The notes under the pieces are model-generated. The model was not told the DNA's origin and searched no databases. It worked only from the letters and a program-made list of their open reading frames with translations. 64,000 nucleotides of DNA from Shinisaurus crocodilurus (taxonomy: Eukaryota > Chordata > Lepidosauria > Squamata > Shinisauridae): the NCBI GenBank assembly GCA_021292165.1, contig CM037876.1, positions 112,659,379-112,723,378 on the forward strand, written 5' to 3'. Positions 43,892 to 55,882 of this stretch are shown piece by piece. The position numbers were made by a program, and so were the translations under genes. Numbering within the stretch: the first letter of the stretch is position 1; each line of letters begins with the position of its first letter.

Positions 43892-44808
43892 CAGTGATGG
43901 CGAACCTATGGCACGGGTGCCACAGCTGGCACGCAAGGACCTCTCTGTGGGCACTCGAGCCATTGGTCACCAGATCGCGAAAAGACCGTCCCCTTCTGCA
44001 AAACACTAATGATCTTGTTCTTTCTCACAGTGTGGAACAGAATGATTTTATTCTAGAATTCCTGTTACAGAATTCTTTTCTACATTGTTATCACATTTAA
44101 AAGATTTTGAAGAATGATGCACGGAGCATGGCTTGGATGTAAAGCCCTAACAGTTGACCTGAGTGCTGCATGTGTTGCTCTCAAACTAACCGAGTATGAG
44201 CCAAGGTTTGACAAATTATCAGCATGCAATAGCAAAAATCACATTAATTGTGCAAAAGCATGCCCAATGCAAACTTTTACCTAATGCAGTGTTTGCAGTC
44301 CAAGACATAAAGTGATTAAAATGTGTTAAGCACGTTTCGTTTTCTTGTTTATCTTGCTCATCCTAGTACAGGATGACTTTTACTTTTACTAATCCGACAC
44401 TTGTAGAAGCAGGGAAAGGACCCAGAGTAAAGCTTGCCCCATACAATTTCAGTCTGGCATATAATCCTATTACAAGTTGAGAATCCCTTATCCAAAAATA
44501 CATGTGCCTAATTATTTTAAAAGTTTGTATAAATTCCCTTCAGGCTATGTGTACAATGTAGTACTATAATAATTTTTTGAGTTGATTTTTTTTCCAACAA
44601 AAAACTGTTTATATCATTGAAAGCTCTGTTATTGTGTTTTTCTTTAAAGACAAAAGATGTTAATTAGTTCGGACAACTGTATGAGCTGTTTTTCTAAAAC
44701 TTAAACTTCGGTATTCAGGTTTAATTGCAGTGTTGGCACTTTGAAATAAATAAGTTGGTTTTGTGCTGCAGTTTGGGCACTCGGGCTCAAAAAGGTTCGC
44801 CATCACTG
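43892..44808. mobile_element. 917-bp hAT element with CAGTGATGGCGAACC ends
   Basis: CAGTGATGGCGAACCTATGG at the left and GGTTCGCCATCACTG at the right, with perfect 8-bp duplications CTATAGAG at 43884-43891 and 44809-44816. There is no transposase frame. Such ends resemble hAT families I recall as shared among distant tetrapods and suspected of horizontal spread. That link is from memory. Confidence 0.88.
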
Positions 44809-45739
44809 CTATAGAGTCCAAAATGATTTTAGTTTTGTATTGATATTTTTTAAACTGATGCCATTTTTATTCTAAATCAATTTATTCTTAATTTTGTTCA
44901 TCTTATTATATTATATTTTAACTCATGGTACACTCATACAATAATCTGCTGACAGATCTTTTTAAATGGAGCAGCCATAGGCAGAGATGGAGGCTGCTTA
45001 ATCCTTTCACATACAGGTCTTTTCCCACTCAAATTTCCCCCTCAGTCTACTTTTCTACTGCAGGGGGGAAATGCAAGTCCCACAGGTAAAAAGGCAATCT
45101 GGAGCAGAAGCAATTTTGAGTAGATAAACGGCTGGAGGGGAAAGCTTACACAGCCCCTCCCGCACCATGCCTCCCATCCCAACTCTAACTTGCCACAGCT
45201 GCTGTTCATTTATTTTTATTTTAAGATAGCTGGAGACTGTTAAACTTTACTGTAGCATAGCATAGCATAGCAAGAAAACATGGCAGATTGTGTAGGTGCC
45301 CCGGATTTTTGTGGGAGGCTAATACTGGGACACCAATTCTTGTAGCAAAATGGGACCTGATCTACCAGAAGCAACCACTGAAAACCATCAGCAGTTAATA
45401 GGGAGTGCTCTCTAAAATTAATGCATAGGTGGCACCTTACGCCAATAAAACTGCATCATGTTAATAACGTCCTACTTCCCCATGCTGGACAGGGTGCAGT
45501 GAAAGGAGCTCCCTCTGTCATGTGTGGTGGAAATGGCCTCAAAATTGATTACCATGTGAAGGTGCAAAACATGCCACATAAGAATTTGCAAATGCAAGCG
45601 GATCTCAATGACTTGCTGTACTTAATGCAAGTGTGAAAAGCTGTGGCACACACTACATCTTAAATAACAAATAGTAGTTTTCTTGCTATGTTATTCTGTG
45701 CTATCCTCAAGCCCTCTATAGCCTAGTGCTATCGAGGGT

Positions 45740-47665
45740 GATCACATCTGGACCACTGGAGTTATATGGGGTTTTCCTTGGGCCATGCAGGAACAGTACT
45801 AGGGCTCCTGCCCTATCCTGTTGGCCTGTGGATATTAGTTCAATGCATTTTATGGGCATTTGGAAGGACAGCTGATACCTAGACCCCTTCAGAAGAAGAA
45901 TTCTATGGTCATTCGGAAGGACGCCTGAAGATTATGGCTATTCGCAAGAAGAAGCCATTGCTATGAAGTATGCATGGCATCGAGATTCTCAGGATTTGGG
46001 TGGGGGTACTCCCTCCATTAGTAGTATTGTGGCTCCTCTGCTTCCTGTGAAGCAGTTTGTATCCATCCAATGCATTTCTATGGCCACTGAGAAAGAAATC
46101 TGAATATTATGGACATGATCAAGGGGGGTCATAACTATGGAGCATGTATCACATGGGAACTCTTGGCGCATTTGGGGTACACCCTCTTAACCTGTGTCCA
46201 GTTTGGGGACTCCTGCTTTTCTGCGGGACTGCTTCTCTCATTCCAGTGCATTCCTATGGCAATTCCGGATGTCTCCAAAATATTAAGACCATGCAAAGGA
46301 GGGGCCATTCCTAAATAGCATGCAGCAAATTGTGATGCTTGGGATGTCAGGGGGCAGTAAGGCTGTCAACCATGAGCATTTTCCCGGCTTCTACTGTTTC
46401 CTGTGGGATTGATTGTATTACTCCATTGCAATCCTATGGCCATTTGGAATGATACCTGAATATTACCGCCATGTGGAAGGAGGGGCCATTCCTGTGGAGT
46501 ATGCATCAAGTACTGCCCCTTGAGATGTTTGGGGGTACTCTTTCTCACCCTTGAGCAGTTTGGGGGCTCCAGTTCCTTTCTGTGCAGCTGCTCATCTTCT
46601 CAGTCCAATGCATTCCTATGACCATTCTGAAGGACACAAGAATATGAGGCCATGCAGAAGGAGGGGCTTCCTGTGGACCATGCATCAAATAGTGACTCTT
46701 AGGATGTTGGGGTATACTTACTTAAACTTTATCACCTCCTGCCCTTTTCTGTGGGGCTGCTGGTTTCATTCAATGTGGCCATTTGGAAAGACAGCAGCAT
46801 TTTATGGCCATGCTGAAGGAGGGGCCATTCCTGTGGAGCATGCTTCAAATCAGAAAAGTAGGGATGTTGTTGTGGGGATTCCCATGTGGCACCCATAAGC
46901 AGTTTGGGGCCTCCCACAGTGTCCTGTCCTGTGTGGCTGCTGGTATCATTACAATGTATTCCTATGGCCATTCAGAATGACACCTTAATTTTATGGCCAT
47001 GCAGAAGGAAGGGGCCATTCCTATGGAGCATGCATGATATTAACTAGTGACTCTTGGGATGTTTGAGGGTAGGTACTAACCCTATCAGCTTTGATCAGTA
47101 TGGGGGCTCCTGCTTCTTCATGTGAGGCTGCTCGTCCGTCCCATTCCAATGTACAGTAATACCTTGGATTGTAAGTAACTTGGTCTGAGAGCGTTTTGCA
47201 AGACAAGCAAAAAACTTTTTAAATTTTGACTTGATAAACAAGCAACGTCTTGCAATACAGGGATGTAACCGCTCGCCTCGAGTGGGCATAGTGGGCCGAA
47301 ATCGGCCCCGCTCACGCCCGCCAGAGACTCGCTTTGATATAAGTGTTTTGGATTACTAGCACGGTTCCGGAACGAATTATGCTTGCAAGCCAAGGTATTA
47401 CTGTATTCCTATGGTCCTTCCAAAGGACACCTGAAAATCATGGCCCTGTGGAAGGAGGGGACATTCCTGCAGAGCACGCATTGAATAATGGCTCTTGGGA
47501 TCATGTTTGTGGATACCCACAGTGGCATCCGTGAGCAATTTGGCGCCTTCCACTGGTTCCTCTGGGGCTGCTGGTATCATTACAATGTATTTCTATGGCC
47601 CTGCAGAAATACTGCCCATTTTGAAGGGCAGCTGGGGTGGGGGGATTGGTAAGCATGGAAATAAT
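45740..47665. repeat. Diverged satellite array, about 180-bp monomers
   Basis: The phrase ATTCCTATGGCCATTC recurs near 45900, 46076, 46250, 46431, 46611, 46785 (partial), 46960, 47152/47405 (split by a MITE) and 47590, at intervals of roughly 170-185 bp. Each monomer also holds GAAGGAGGGGCCATTCCTGT, GGAGCATGCATCA, GACTCTTGGGATGTTTGGG and CAGTTTGGGGGCTCC in the same order. Divergence between units is substantial, so the array is old. Stray pieces continue to about 48190. Confidence 0.8.
47154..47403. mobile_element. Mariner/pogo-type MITE, GC-centred subfamily, copy 4, inside a satellite monomer
   Basis: CAGTAATACCTTGGATTGTA...CAAGCCAAGGTATTACTG flanked by TA. The flanking host sequence CAATG[TA]TTCCTATGG equals the uninterrupted sister monomer near 46953-46972, giving the empty site within the same array. 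Confidence 0.85.
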
Positions 47666-47739
47666 CCTAGGTAGTTTTTGGAACCCCCACATGTCTAGGC
47701 CATTTGAAAATGGTGCTTATTCTAGCCAAAGCTCACGTC

Positions 47740-47915
47740 GAGAGCACATAATGCAGGCCACATGCTGAAGCTAAGCAGGTATAAGCTGGGTCAGTGCTTG
47801 GATGGGTGACTGCTTGGGCTGCCCACATCTGTTTCCCTGCATTGAGAACAGGGGGCTGGACTCGGTGGCCTTATAGGCCCCTTCCAACTCTACTATTATA
47901 TGATTCTATGATTCA
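47740..47915 (+). mobile_element. 5S-rRNA-headed SINE, older copy
   Basis: AAGCTAAGCAGGTATAAGCT, CTTGGATGGGTGACTGCTTG, then GGGGGCTGGACTCGGTGGCC and TATATGATTCTATGATTC. More diverged, with a TGGGTGACTG reading closer to true 5S. Confidence 0.7.
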
Positions 47916-48199
47916 TCAGTATGTTAGACTGCGGTCACCTTATGTTCATTGTATTTTGATTTCTTTGTCTATTTGGAGATGATCCCTAGAAACTGCAGTG
48001 TTGGGGGTCATAGGAGTTGTTCCCTAAAACTACTTCGTTTGTATGTATTTTGATTTGGAGTTGTTTTCTATGGGGGGAAAATACCTGCCTGTTGCAGGCA
48101 TTTTGATTTGGAGATGTTCCCTAAAATCTTTCTATGATTTCCTATGGCCATTCCGAAGGAACTAATGCATTTCAATGGCCATTTAGTGTCCTTTTTAGT

Positions 48200-49590
48200 A
48201 TGTCCCCCACCCCTGATCTCCCCAAGCCTTGCCCTCTGCCCTGGAAGCTACTGGAGGCCTGGGGAGGAGGTGGGGGGGAGGAATCCCCACGTTGACTCCA
48301 ATATGTGATTGGAGATAACAAGAAAATTCCCGTGTGCTGCTCGCCTTACCGATGGGAAGGTGAATGGCATGAAGGAAGGAGGATCCCTTTCTTATCTGGG
48401 GGAGGCACTGCACTCAACTTGGCCACTACTTGCTCATGTGTCAATTGGGACTCGAGTCAACTGGGAGGCACCTGGCTCTAAGCACTTAGAAAAAAAAATT
48501 GTGGTTCGGGCAGGGCTGGATGATATGAGAGGAGCAGCACCCTGCCCCCTTCATGTCATCCAGCCCACCAGCTTGATCTGCCAGGGTAATCCGACCCCTG
48601 GACCACAAAAGTTGCCTGCCCCTGGCCTAGAGTATTCAGGTGAGGATCAGCCAGTGGTGGCAGCTTACCAGTAATTCTTGTGTGTGTGTTGAGGGGAACC
48701 TTTACATAAAGGGGGTTCACCATTAAGGCTGAGTCTTACACACACACACACACAACCCAATCATCACACATTATCACTTGAGAAGGCCCCAAGTTTTACC
48801 ACACATTAGAATGTGTTTTCATTAATACAGATGACCAAGCAAAGCATGATAGAAAACCTTGCCACTTGGTAAGCTGGTCATCTGTCCTGTGCCAGAATCT
48901 AGCTCGTGTGGGTGCTCTACATGTGACTGAGTGCAACATGTAGCCAGGCCCTAGGATTCTACAGGAAATAGCCAGTGTTTTCTCTTTTTGTCAGACACAA
49001 GTTAATGGATTTATACTTTGAAAGTGATATTAATAATGTTTTTCAATGGGATCTCAGTAATGATCACATTCAGGAAATAAGTAGGTTTGTGAAGGTCTGT
49101 TTTTAAAAAGGCAATTTGCTCAATAACCTACGGATCAATGTAAGAATGTTTGTATATGTTTTTAAATGGCTAGATATCTTTCTTCCCATCTTGAGGATAT
49201 TATTTCCTAACAAGATTATAAAGTTTGCTTTAATTTTCTATCCCAGTAGGTACTATATATAGCATTTAATCTTTTAATATAAAAATGGGGACCAGCTTAT
49301 TTTTCTTTCCTTTTTAAATAGCCACTAAACAATAATGTGTGGTCTTCTTTCCTGAACTTCTCACATCATGAAAGAGGTCATTGTTATCAAATTACAGGTT
49401 TTGAAGGATATGTGATATGATAATTACTGCCAAAAGAATATGCAGCAACGCCACATTCCTTCGAGTAACTCGAATACAGCTATTAATAATGTTTTTCAGC
49501 CTGGTATTTGCATACAGATATTATGCACAGAAATATTTAGAGTTAAGGCCAAAACCTTTTGATTTTTAAGAAACTAAACAAATGAGTTGT
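48200..49590. other. Upstream intergenic, unassigned
   Basis: A hAT-like end (reverse of CAGGGGCAGGCAACTTTTG) occurs near 48607-48625 without a clear partner. A GTGTGTGTG tract and a CA tract flank 48680-48752. Otherwise nothing is recognised. Confidence 0.4.
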
Positions 49591-49597
49591 GAAAGTA

Positions 49598-49847
49598 CAG
49601 TCATGCCTTGGATTGAGAGCATAATTCGTTCCGGAAACGTGCTTGTAATCCAAAACACTCTTATATCAAAACAAAATCCCCCCAAAAAAATTTGTACAGA
49701 GATTTTTAATTTAAGCCCTACTACAATACTTGTATTGCAAGACGTCGCTTGTATATCAAGTAAAAAAAAATTAAATAAATATTTAAAAATTTGCCTGTCT
49801 TGCAAAATGCTCTCAAACCAAGTTACTTGCAATCCAAGGTATTACTG
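49598..49847. mobile_element. Mariner/pogo-type MITE, AT-centred subfamily, copy 5
   Basis: CAGTCATGCCTTGGATTGAG...CAATCCAAGGTATTACTG with TA flanks. It is very similar to the copies at 11700 (inverted) and 39485. Confidence 0.85.
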
Positions 49848-50227
49848 TATGGTCATTTTCACACTTAATATACCCTTGCCAATGCAGAAAGGTATTCTAT
49901 TTTGTGTTGAGACAGACAGCAAAAATTTGGTCTCACCTGGTCTTGAATTTAAACTGCTAAGAGGATCCCAGTAATGATAAAACCAGGGGCAACTGATATT
50001 GCCAAAATGTGAGTACTCTCTGTGCTATGCCTATATGCAAGAAATCCACTCCGTAAATGATAGTTTGTAAGGAAGAAAGGAATTGTCCTACTAAATAGGT
50101 CCTACTTGATAAATAAAGCTAAGATACTTCGGGTTGCTATCTTGGAGCCCTCCATCCAACCAAAGCCCTGCTTACCAGCAGGGTGGGAAAAGCAACAAAG
50201 GCTATTTTTGCCTCTCTGTTCTCCATT

Positions 50228-50879
50228 CAGGGATGTTGAAGAGTCCTTGGTCTCGAGTCACGAGTCTTTGGACTCGAGTCCTTGGTCCAAAATGGTGACT
50301 CACGAGTCCCAAGTCACTCCCAAAGCTGACTCCAGGAGTCACTATTAAGATCAATGGGGTTTTTTCCCAACAAAATAAGGCTACTTCAGATGTGTGGCTT
50401 AAATAAATTCTAGGCACAAGTGTACCTTTTTATTTCAAAACTCTGCAACTGATTTTGACAAGAACAGACCAGGCAGACAAACCCAAAATAACCAGGCAGG
50501 CAGAGGAGGCAGGGAACCCCAAAGCAGGCAGGCAGAGGCCTTTGTCTTGGACAATTCAAACTGTGGAACTGGTTAAGAAGAGACCAGGCAGGCAGAGGAG
50601 GCTGGGAACACCAAACAGGCAGGCAGAGGCAGCCAAACCCAAAATGTCTGAAAGGTTGCATTTTAGGGAAATGATTTTAAAAAATAAACTTGCTGTACTT
50701 CCTAAAACCTATCCATGTTGCATTTGAGGGACACGATTTTGGAATACAAGTCCTTGGTCTCAAGTCCCGAGTTGAGTCTCGAGTCCCATTAAAAATATTG
50801 GGACGAGTGGGACTCGAGTCAGAGGGGGGACTCAGTCCGACTCACGAGTCGAGTCCTGGAGTCTGAGTTCCCATCACTG
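50228..50879. mobile_element. CAGGGATG-ended hAT element, copy 3
   Basis: CAGGGATGTTGAAGAGTCC...TTCCCATCACTG flanked by TCTCCATT and CCTCCATT (7 of 8). It is 652 bp and nearly identical in layout to copy 2. Confidence 0.88.
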
Positions 50880-51204
50880 CCTCCATTTGAGCATTTTTCA
50901 TCAGGTGGGCCTCTGACCCTAATTTTCTCACTCTCCTGCTGTCAGGGATGGGGTAAGAAGCCTTTGGATTTAGCAGATGCATGACCTCTCCCTCCCCACC
51001 CACTAGCCCACCCCACAACACACTTGTTTCTCTCCCAACCTCAGGAAAGAGAGTCACCACACAACTTATCTGGGAGAGGCTGTGGGCAGGTAGATCCACA
51101 ATCTAGGGGACATAAGATTACTCTGTTAAATAAATAAAGTATATTAACCACAATGAAAGGGAAAAAAGATGGAGAATTACCTAAGCTGCCCTTAACATTA
51201 ACTA

Positions 51205-51999
51205 TGGCTGCATTCACAGGTAATGCTAAGCCATGGTTTATGCTAACCATGGTTTGTGGTTTTAGCTATGAATTGCCTTGCAAATAAGCAACCTAACCAC
51301 AGACTATTTTCCCTGTTTCTGGTTTGTTTTGCTCCCAACCATTTTGCCAGTCTTCAAAGACATTTCATTTTCAGACTGCTCTTGCTGGATGCCTCTGTTC
51401 CAGGGTGGACAGCAGTGCAAACCACCCTGGGATATGCCATGATTCTGGGTTCAGACTTCACAATGAACCATGGTTTAAACAAGCCAGACTTTGTAAACTA
51501 ACAACATACCATAGTTTCTATTTCTTTTTTGAAGCTGGTTAACAAGCCATGCTTTGTTTGTGGGGTTGGGTTCAGACATATGGTTTGCTTGATCACTGCA
51601 GCTCACTGTGGCTTATTTAAACCATGGTGGGTTGTGGCGCCTGCTGGCACATGTGCAGAGACTTTTGAATATTCCAGCTGCAACCATGGCTTGTCGTGGC
51701 ATCCAAACCTGGCAAGGGTGAGTTGTTGGCATGGTTAACAAACCACCCACAACCCTAATTACAGCTCATGGGTTCTGGGTGGTTTGTTAACCACATCAAC
51801 AACCCACCCTCACTGGGTTCAGAGAGCACAACAAGCTGCGATAACAGCTTGAATATTCAAAATGGCCACCCGCACCCACTGCAGCCTACGGTGGCTTAAA
51901 TAAGCCATGGTGGGCTGCTTGATTGTGTGTACCAGACTAATGACAAGCCAGATTTCAACAAACCATACCAAGACTTAGTGTTATGTGTGAACCCGGCCA
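51205..51999. mobile_element. About 795-bp palindromic DNA element rich in AACCATGG motifs
   Basis: The left end (GGCTGCATTCACAGGTAATG) and the right end (reverse complement GGCCGGGTTCACACATAACA) are inverted repeats. The interior is a large imperfect palindrome centred near 51760, with GTGGCTTATTTAAACCATGG near 51608 answered by GGCTTAAATAAGCCATGG near 51893. AACCATGG/CCATGGTT recurs throughout. ATTAAC follows both borders, so a duplication is likely but its length is unclear. Confidence 0.65.
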
Positions 52000-52643
52000 T
52001 TAACATGTAAAATAATAAAAAGAAAGAGCAAGATAAACCATTTCTATCCCTGTGACTGGAATATTTTAAAACCATATTAAAGCTAACATCATAATTATCA
52101 TTTAAAATAATAAAAAGGAAGAGCAATATAAATAATCTCATTTCTATTTCTATGGCCCATTCCATTTCCTTTCAGTATTCATTCCTTGTTTTAAATGAAG
52201 CTTGCACTGATTTCAATGGAACCCTGTTGTTTCAGTTGCCTTTTGCAGCTCCCACTGTTTTCTGTGGACATTCGGATACCTGCTATTCATCTCCAATGGA
52301 CATTCTTGTCCTTTGTTTTAGTACATCCTAGCTAGGTAGCCACACACTTAAAAAGAACAACTTCATTTGGCTACAAAGCATATTGCTCTCAGTTATGTGG
52401 ACATCCAATTACTCTTTCGCAAGACCAGACTCATTTTTAGCCTAAAACCAAGTCAGTAACATTTTTTCTACCCCTCAAAGTCCACGTAGGTTGAAAAATC
52501 CATTTTGCCAAGCAATCCAGCAACCATGTGGCCTATGGCACACTCCATGAACTCACCACACAGCCAGCAGCACTGATCTTCAGTTGTATATATCAGCTTT
52601 TACTTGTTCCCCTAGGTTCTCATCCTTACCTTACCTTACCTTA

Positions 52644-52940
52644 CCCTGAACAGCCCGTCTGATCTCAGAAGCTAAGCAGGGTCAGGCCTGGTTAGTACTT
52701 GGATGGGTGACCGCCTTGGAGTACCAGGTGCTGTAGGGAGGAGGGACCATAGCTCAGTGTGATAGAGCACCTGCTTTGCATGCAGAAAGTCCCAGGTTCG
52801 ATCCCCGGCCTGCAGGTAGGGCTTGGAAAGAATCCTGCCTGAAACCCTGGAGAACCACTGCTGCCAGTCAGTGTCGACAGTACTGGGCTAGATGAACCAA
52901 TGGTCTGACTCAGTATAAGGCAGCTTCCTGTGTTCCTAAC
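52644..52940 (+). mobile_element. 5S-like segment joined to a tRNA-derived SINE
   Basis: 52644-52737 closely follows 5S rRNA (CCCTGAACAGCCCGTCTGAT, AAGCTAAGCAGGGTCAGGCC, AGTACTTGGATGGGTGACCG, TACCAGGTGCTGTAG). 52743 onward is tRNA-like (CATAGCTCAGTGTGATAGAG, B box GGTTCGATCCC) with a conserved SINE body ending TCAGTATAAGGCAGCTTCCT. It could be a composite SINE or a 5S pseudogene next to a tRNA SINE. A (CCTTA)n microsatellite precedes it at 52624-52645. Confidence 0.75.
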
Positions 52941-54370
52941 TTGGAAGTAAAATTCATTGCAAACCTGCAGATATTCCATGCTAACTTTTTCAATGTTTGG
53001 ACAAAATTTCTAGATTTTATTAACATTTAGAACATTCAGGCTTTATAATGGTAGAATGTAGCTTGATTTAATTGGCTTAGATAAGCCTTAATTATTTGGG
53101 CATTCTTGTGCCTGTGTAACTGGGAACATGGCAATGGATCCTGATAAGTTAGTCACCTTACAGAGGAATCCTAAATGGGACACCAATGGATGATCCACCA
53201 AGAGCCACTGTGGCATCCAAAGCCCTGCGAGCACACATAGTACATATGGGAACTGTTTTTCACTCTTTTTTACTCCCAGGGGTTCCTGCCCCTTAAAAAG
53301 AAAAATCTGTCCTATTAAAATCCATGGGAATCCTTGAGTCCAATCAATGTCATCCTGCTCTTTCTTGTCATTTTGGGGGAAGGTAGGTTAAGCTAACTTT
53401 ATGTCATGCACCAGTTCATATGCTAGATCACCTCTGGCCCAACTTTGTTTGCATTCAGCGGGGAGGGTCAGCCTGTAGAGCCCTCCTCGCCAAATTTATC
53501 TCAATATTTTGTGCCACTGCCACCTGTACATCTTACTACATTAAAATTCCAACCCAAATGATAAAGGCTTTTTAGATAAATAAATTCCATTTAACAGAAC
53601 TCTGTAATGCTGCCACTGTTGCAAAAATGTGCTCAGAGTCCTTTCCCAGAGAACCCAATACTTGAGGAAAGGGAAGCAGCACACCAGGAGTGAGTTTTCA
53701 AAGTTTTATTTTTGCAAAAAGGCTCAGCCCTGTGGCTTGCACCAGGATCAGAGGCTGAACAAAGGGAAAAGGGAACATGCAGGTCTTTTAATGCTTTTTA
53801 CACTTATTGGTTCATCCATTTTTAGCAAATCAAATGCGTTAGCTTAAACATGCTAACCAATCATGTACATTCATTTGAACATGGCAACAACCAATCAGAC
53901 ATTTTTTTGAACATAGTAAGTATCAGTCTTTAGTTGCGTAGAAGGCTATCTATCTCTTCCTCCCTTTGGCTAGGTTGATGCTTCTCATGATGACCTTTAG
54001 GGCGCCCAAGATATCAGGCGTCTCATGAATTTGCTACTCTTTGTACCACTTATCAATCGAAGAAACTCCCTTTTCATTTGTACATCTGGAGTTGGCACCT
54101 GAGAATACACATCAGGGATGAGACTCTAGCCAAGGAGAAGATATGGCAGCACCAGACATACAACTAAACAAAGAAGCGACACAACTCTTCAAAGTTCTCT
54201 GGCTAAAATAGCAATTGGCAGATGGGCAAGGTTAGGAGAGCAGAGAGATTAATACATCTAACAATGTGTGCTATATACAGCTTTGTTGATTACATGTGTA
54301 CGATGGAACTTTATTCTTACACTTTGCAAATATACCATGTCCACTTTTCTAACACCACTATCTAACTTTC
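52941..54370. other. Upstream intergenic, unassigned
   Basis: No exon, no defined repeat ends. 53680-53960 may be an old repeat but has no identifiable boundary. Confidence 0.4.
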
Positions 54371-54374
54371 AGAG

Positions 54375-54588
54375 ACAAAACAGACATTACTTTAAATCCA
54401 TATCTAGCATCTATGTTTTTGTTTTTCATTTTTACTCTAGAATAGGCCCAGGGCCCACGATCCAGATCTTAAACCCCTACCTGCCACACTAGGGACCTAA
54501 TTTGGATTGGGGGCCCTGTGCCTACTCTAGGGTAAAAATGGGGGAAAGTGTAGCTGCTGGATACATATTTAAAGTAATGTCTGTTTTG
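54375..54588. repeat. Imperfect palindrome with about 82-bp arms
   Basis: ACAAAACAGACATTACTTTA...AGGCCCAGGGCCCAC pairs with GGGCCCTGTGCCT...TTAAAGTAATGTCTGTTTTG around a spacer of about 50 bp. The surroundings are not otherwise recognised. Confidence 0.6.
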
Positions 54589-54589
54589 G

Positions 54590-55880
54590 CCCTCAGATGT
54601 GTTTAAGGAAATCATTTTATCACTACCGTTTCTCCAACAGCTTGTGAGGCAGGACATACATTTTATTTTTTCTCTGTGACTTTCAGCTTCCTTAACAACT
54701 CTTGTGAGAGTCTTTGTCAAAGGCCTTATGTAAGCCCCCCAAAGTTATGTCAGCTGGCTTACCTACAGTACTGCTAAATTCTCACTTCCAAAATTAACGT
54801 TAATCTAATTCAGAGAAATATCAAGAACACTAATAAACTATATTTGATTTATTTGTTTTTAATGGTTTAGTAATAGCTGGGCTGATGCTATGCCTGGCCT
54901 TTAGCCAGTGAAGTTCATGTCAATAAAATGAATCGTGTTTTAAATGATGCCCTTGGATTCCTTAGAACACTGAACAATTTCCAGCCTATGATGTATCTGA
55001 TGCAGGTGAAAATCCTGTGTAGGCTACCTGCTCTGTCTGGAAACTTTGTTTTCAGAGGTTTGTTGAAGTAGTTGAATAGGTGATGATGATGAGCAGAAAG
55101 GTGGATAACTTTAGACAGCACAGTTGTGTGTAAAGCAAGGCCACTTCTGTCCATCCCACTCAGACTCTTTCCATATAATCCCAAACTTCAGTGTGCTGTT
55201 CTAATCTTTAAGCACTATCACTGTATATTCACAGGAGACTGGCCTAGCCAATACCGATCCCTCCTTTTACAGGCTGATGATGCACTGAAGAGGAGCAGCC
55301 TCCAGTCTTGTCTGCCCCAGCCAGGGGTCTGCCCTCAGGCTATTGGTGCAAGGCCTGGCAGGGGACAGGGCATAACAAGGAGAGTGGTGTGGCCAGACAT
55401 TACATTCCTGCCTTGCACAGGCTCTGTCACTCTGTCATGCTGCTGCAGCTTTTGCATTATTCCCTTAGCAGTGGGCAAATTGTCCATACATGAACAAGGA
55501 TGGCTCAAGGCCCAGAACAGCCTCATTTACTACACTTTCTCTTGTAATTTGTGGCTCGGCTCACTGTCTTGATTTTGTTTGGAACTGTTCTGCCATGCTT
55601 GTGTACTTGCACACCTTGTCCACTCTGGCTCCTGCTTATAACATAAGATATTCTCTGTGGGTTAATGTTCAGAAGATTTTATCTTAAGACAGGAGTATGG
55701 ATTCGATGTCTGTCCATGGTCAGGTCTATGAAGATAAATTATTCAGTATGGCAGATGACCCGTCAAACCAGCACAAGGTTAGCAAAAGTTCTCCTGTTTC
55801 TAAAATGAAAGCTAGGGAGTTGGCTAATGGTGAACTGGAAAGTCCCTAACTTTCACCACAGACTTACTAGATGGCCATAG
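54590..55880. other. Upstream intergenic, unassigned
   Basis: The largest frame (55126-55572 plus) has no recognised domain and no coding signs. I see no repeat with clear ends. Confidence 0.4.
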
Positions 55881-55882
55881 GC

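Noticed and set aside
45740..47665. CRISPR array
   Set aside because: The repeats are long, diverged monomers in a vertebrate genome with no short direct repeat and spacer structure.
52644..52737. Possible functional 5S rRNA gene
   Set aside because: The first about 20-30 bases of 5S are missing and there is no T-run terminator after the end. It is a SINE head or pseudogene.
52743..52815. Possible functional tRNA gene
   Set aside because: A and B box-like motifs are present, but the acceptor stem does not pair and the sequence continues into a SINE body.
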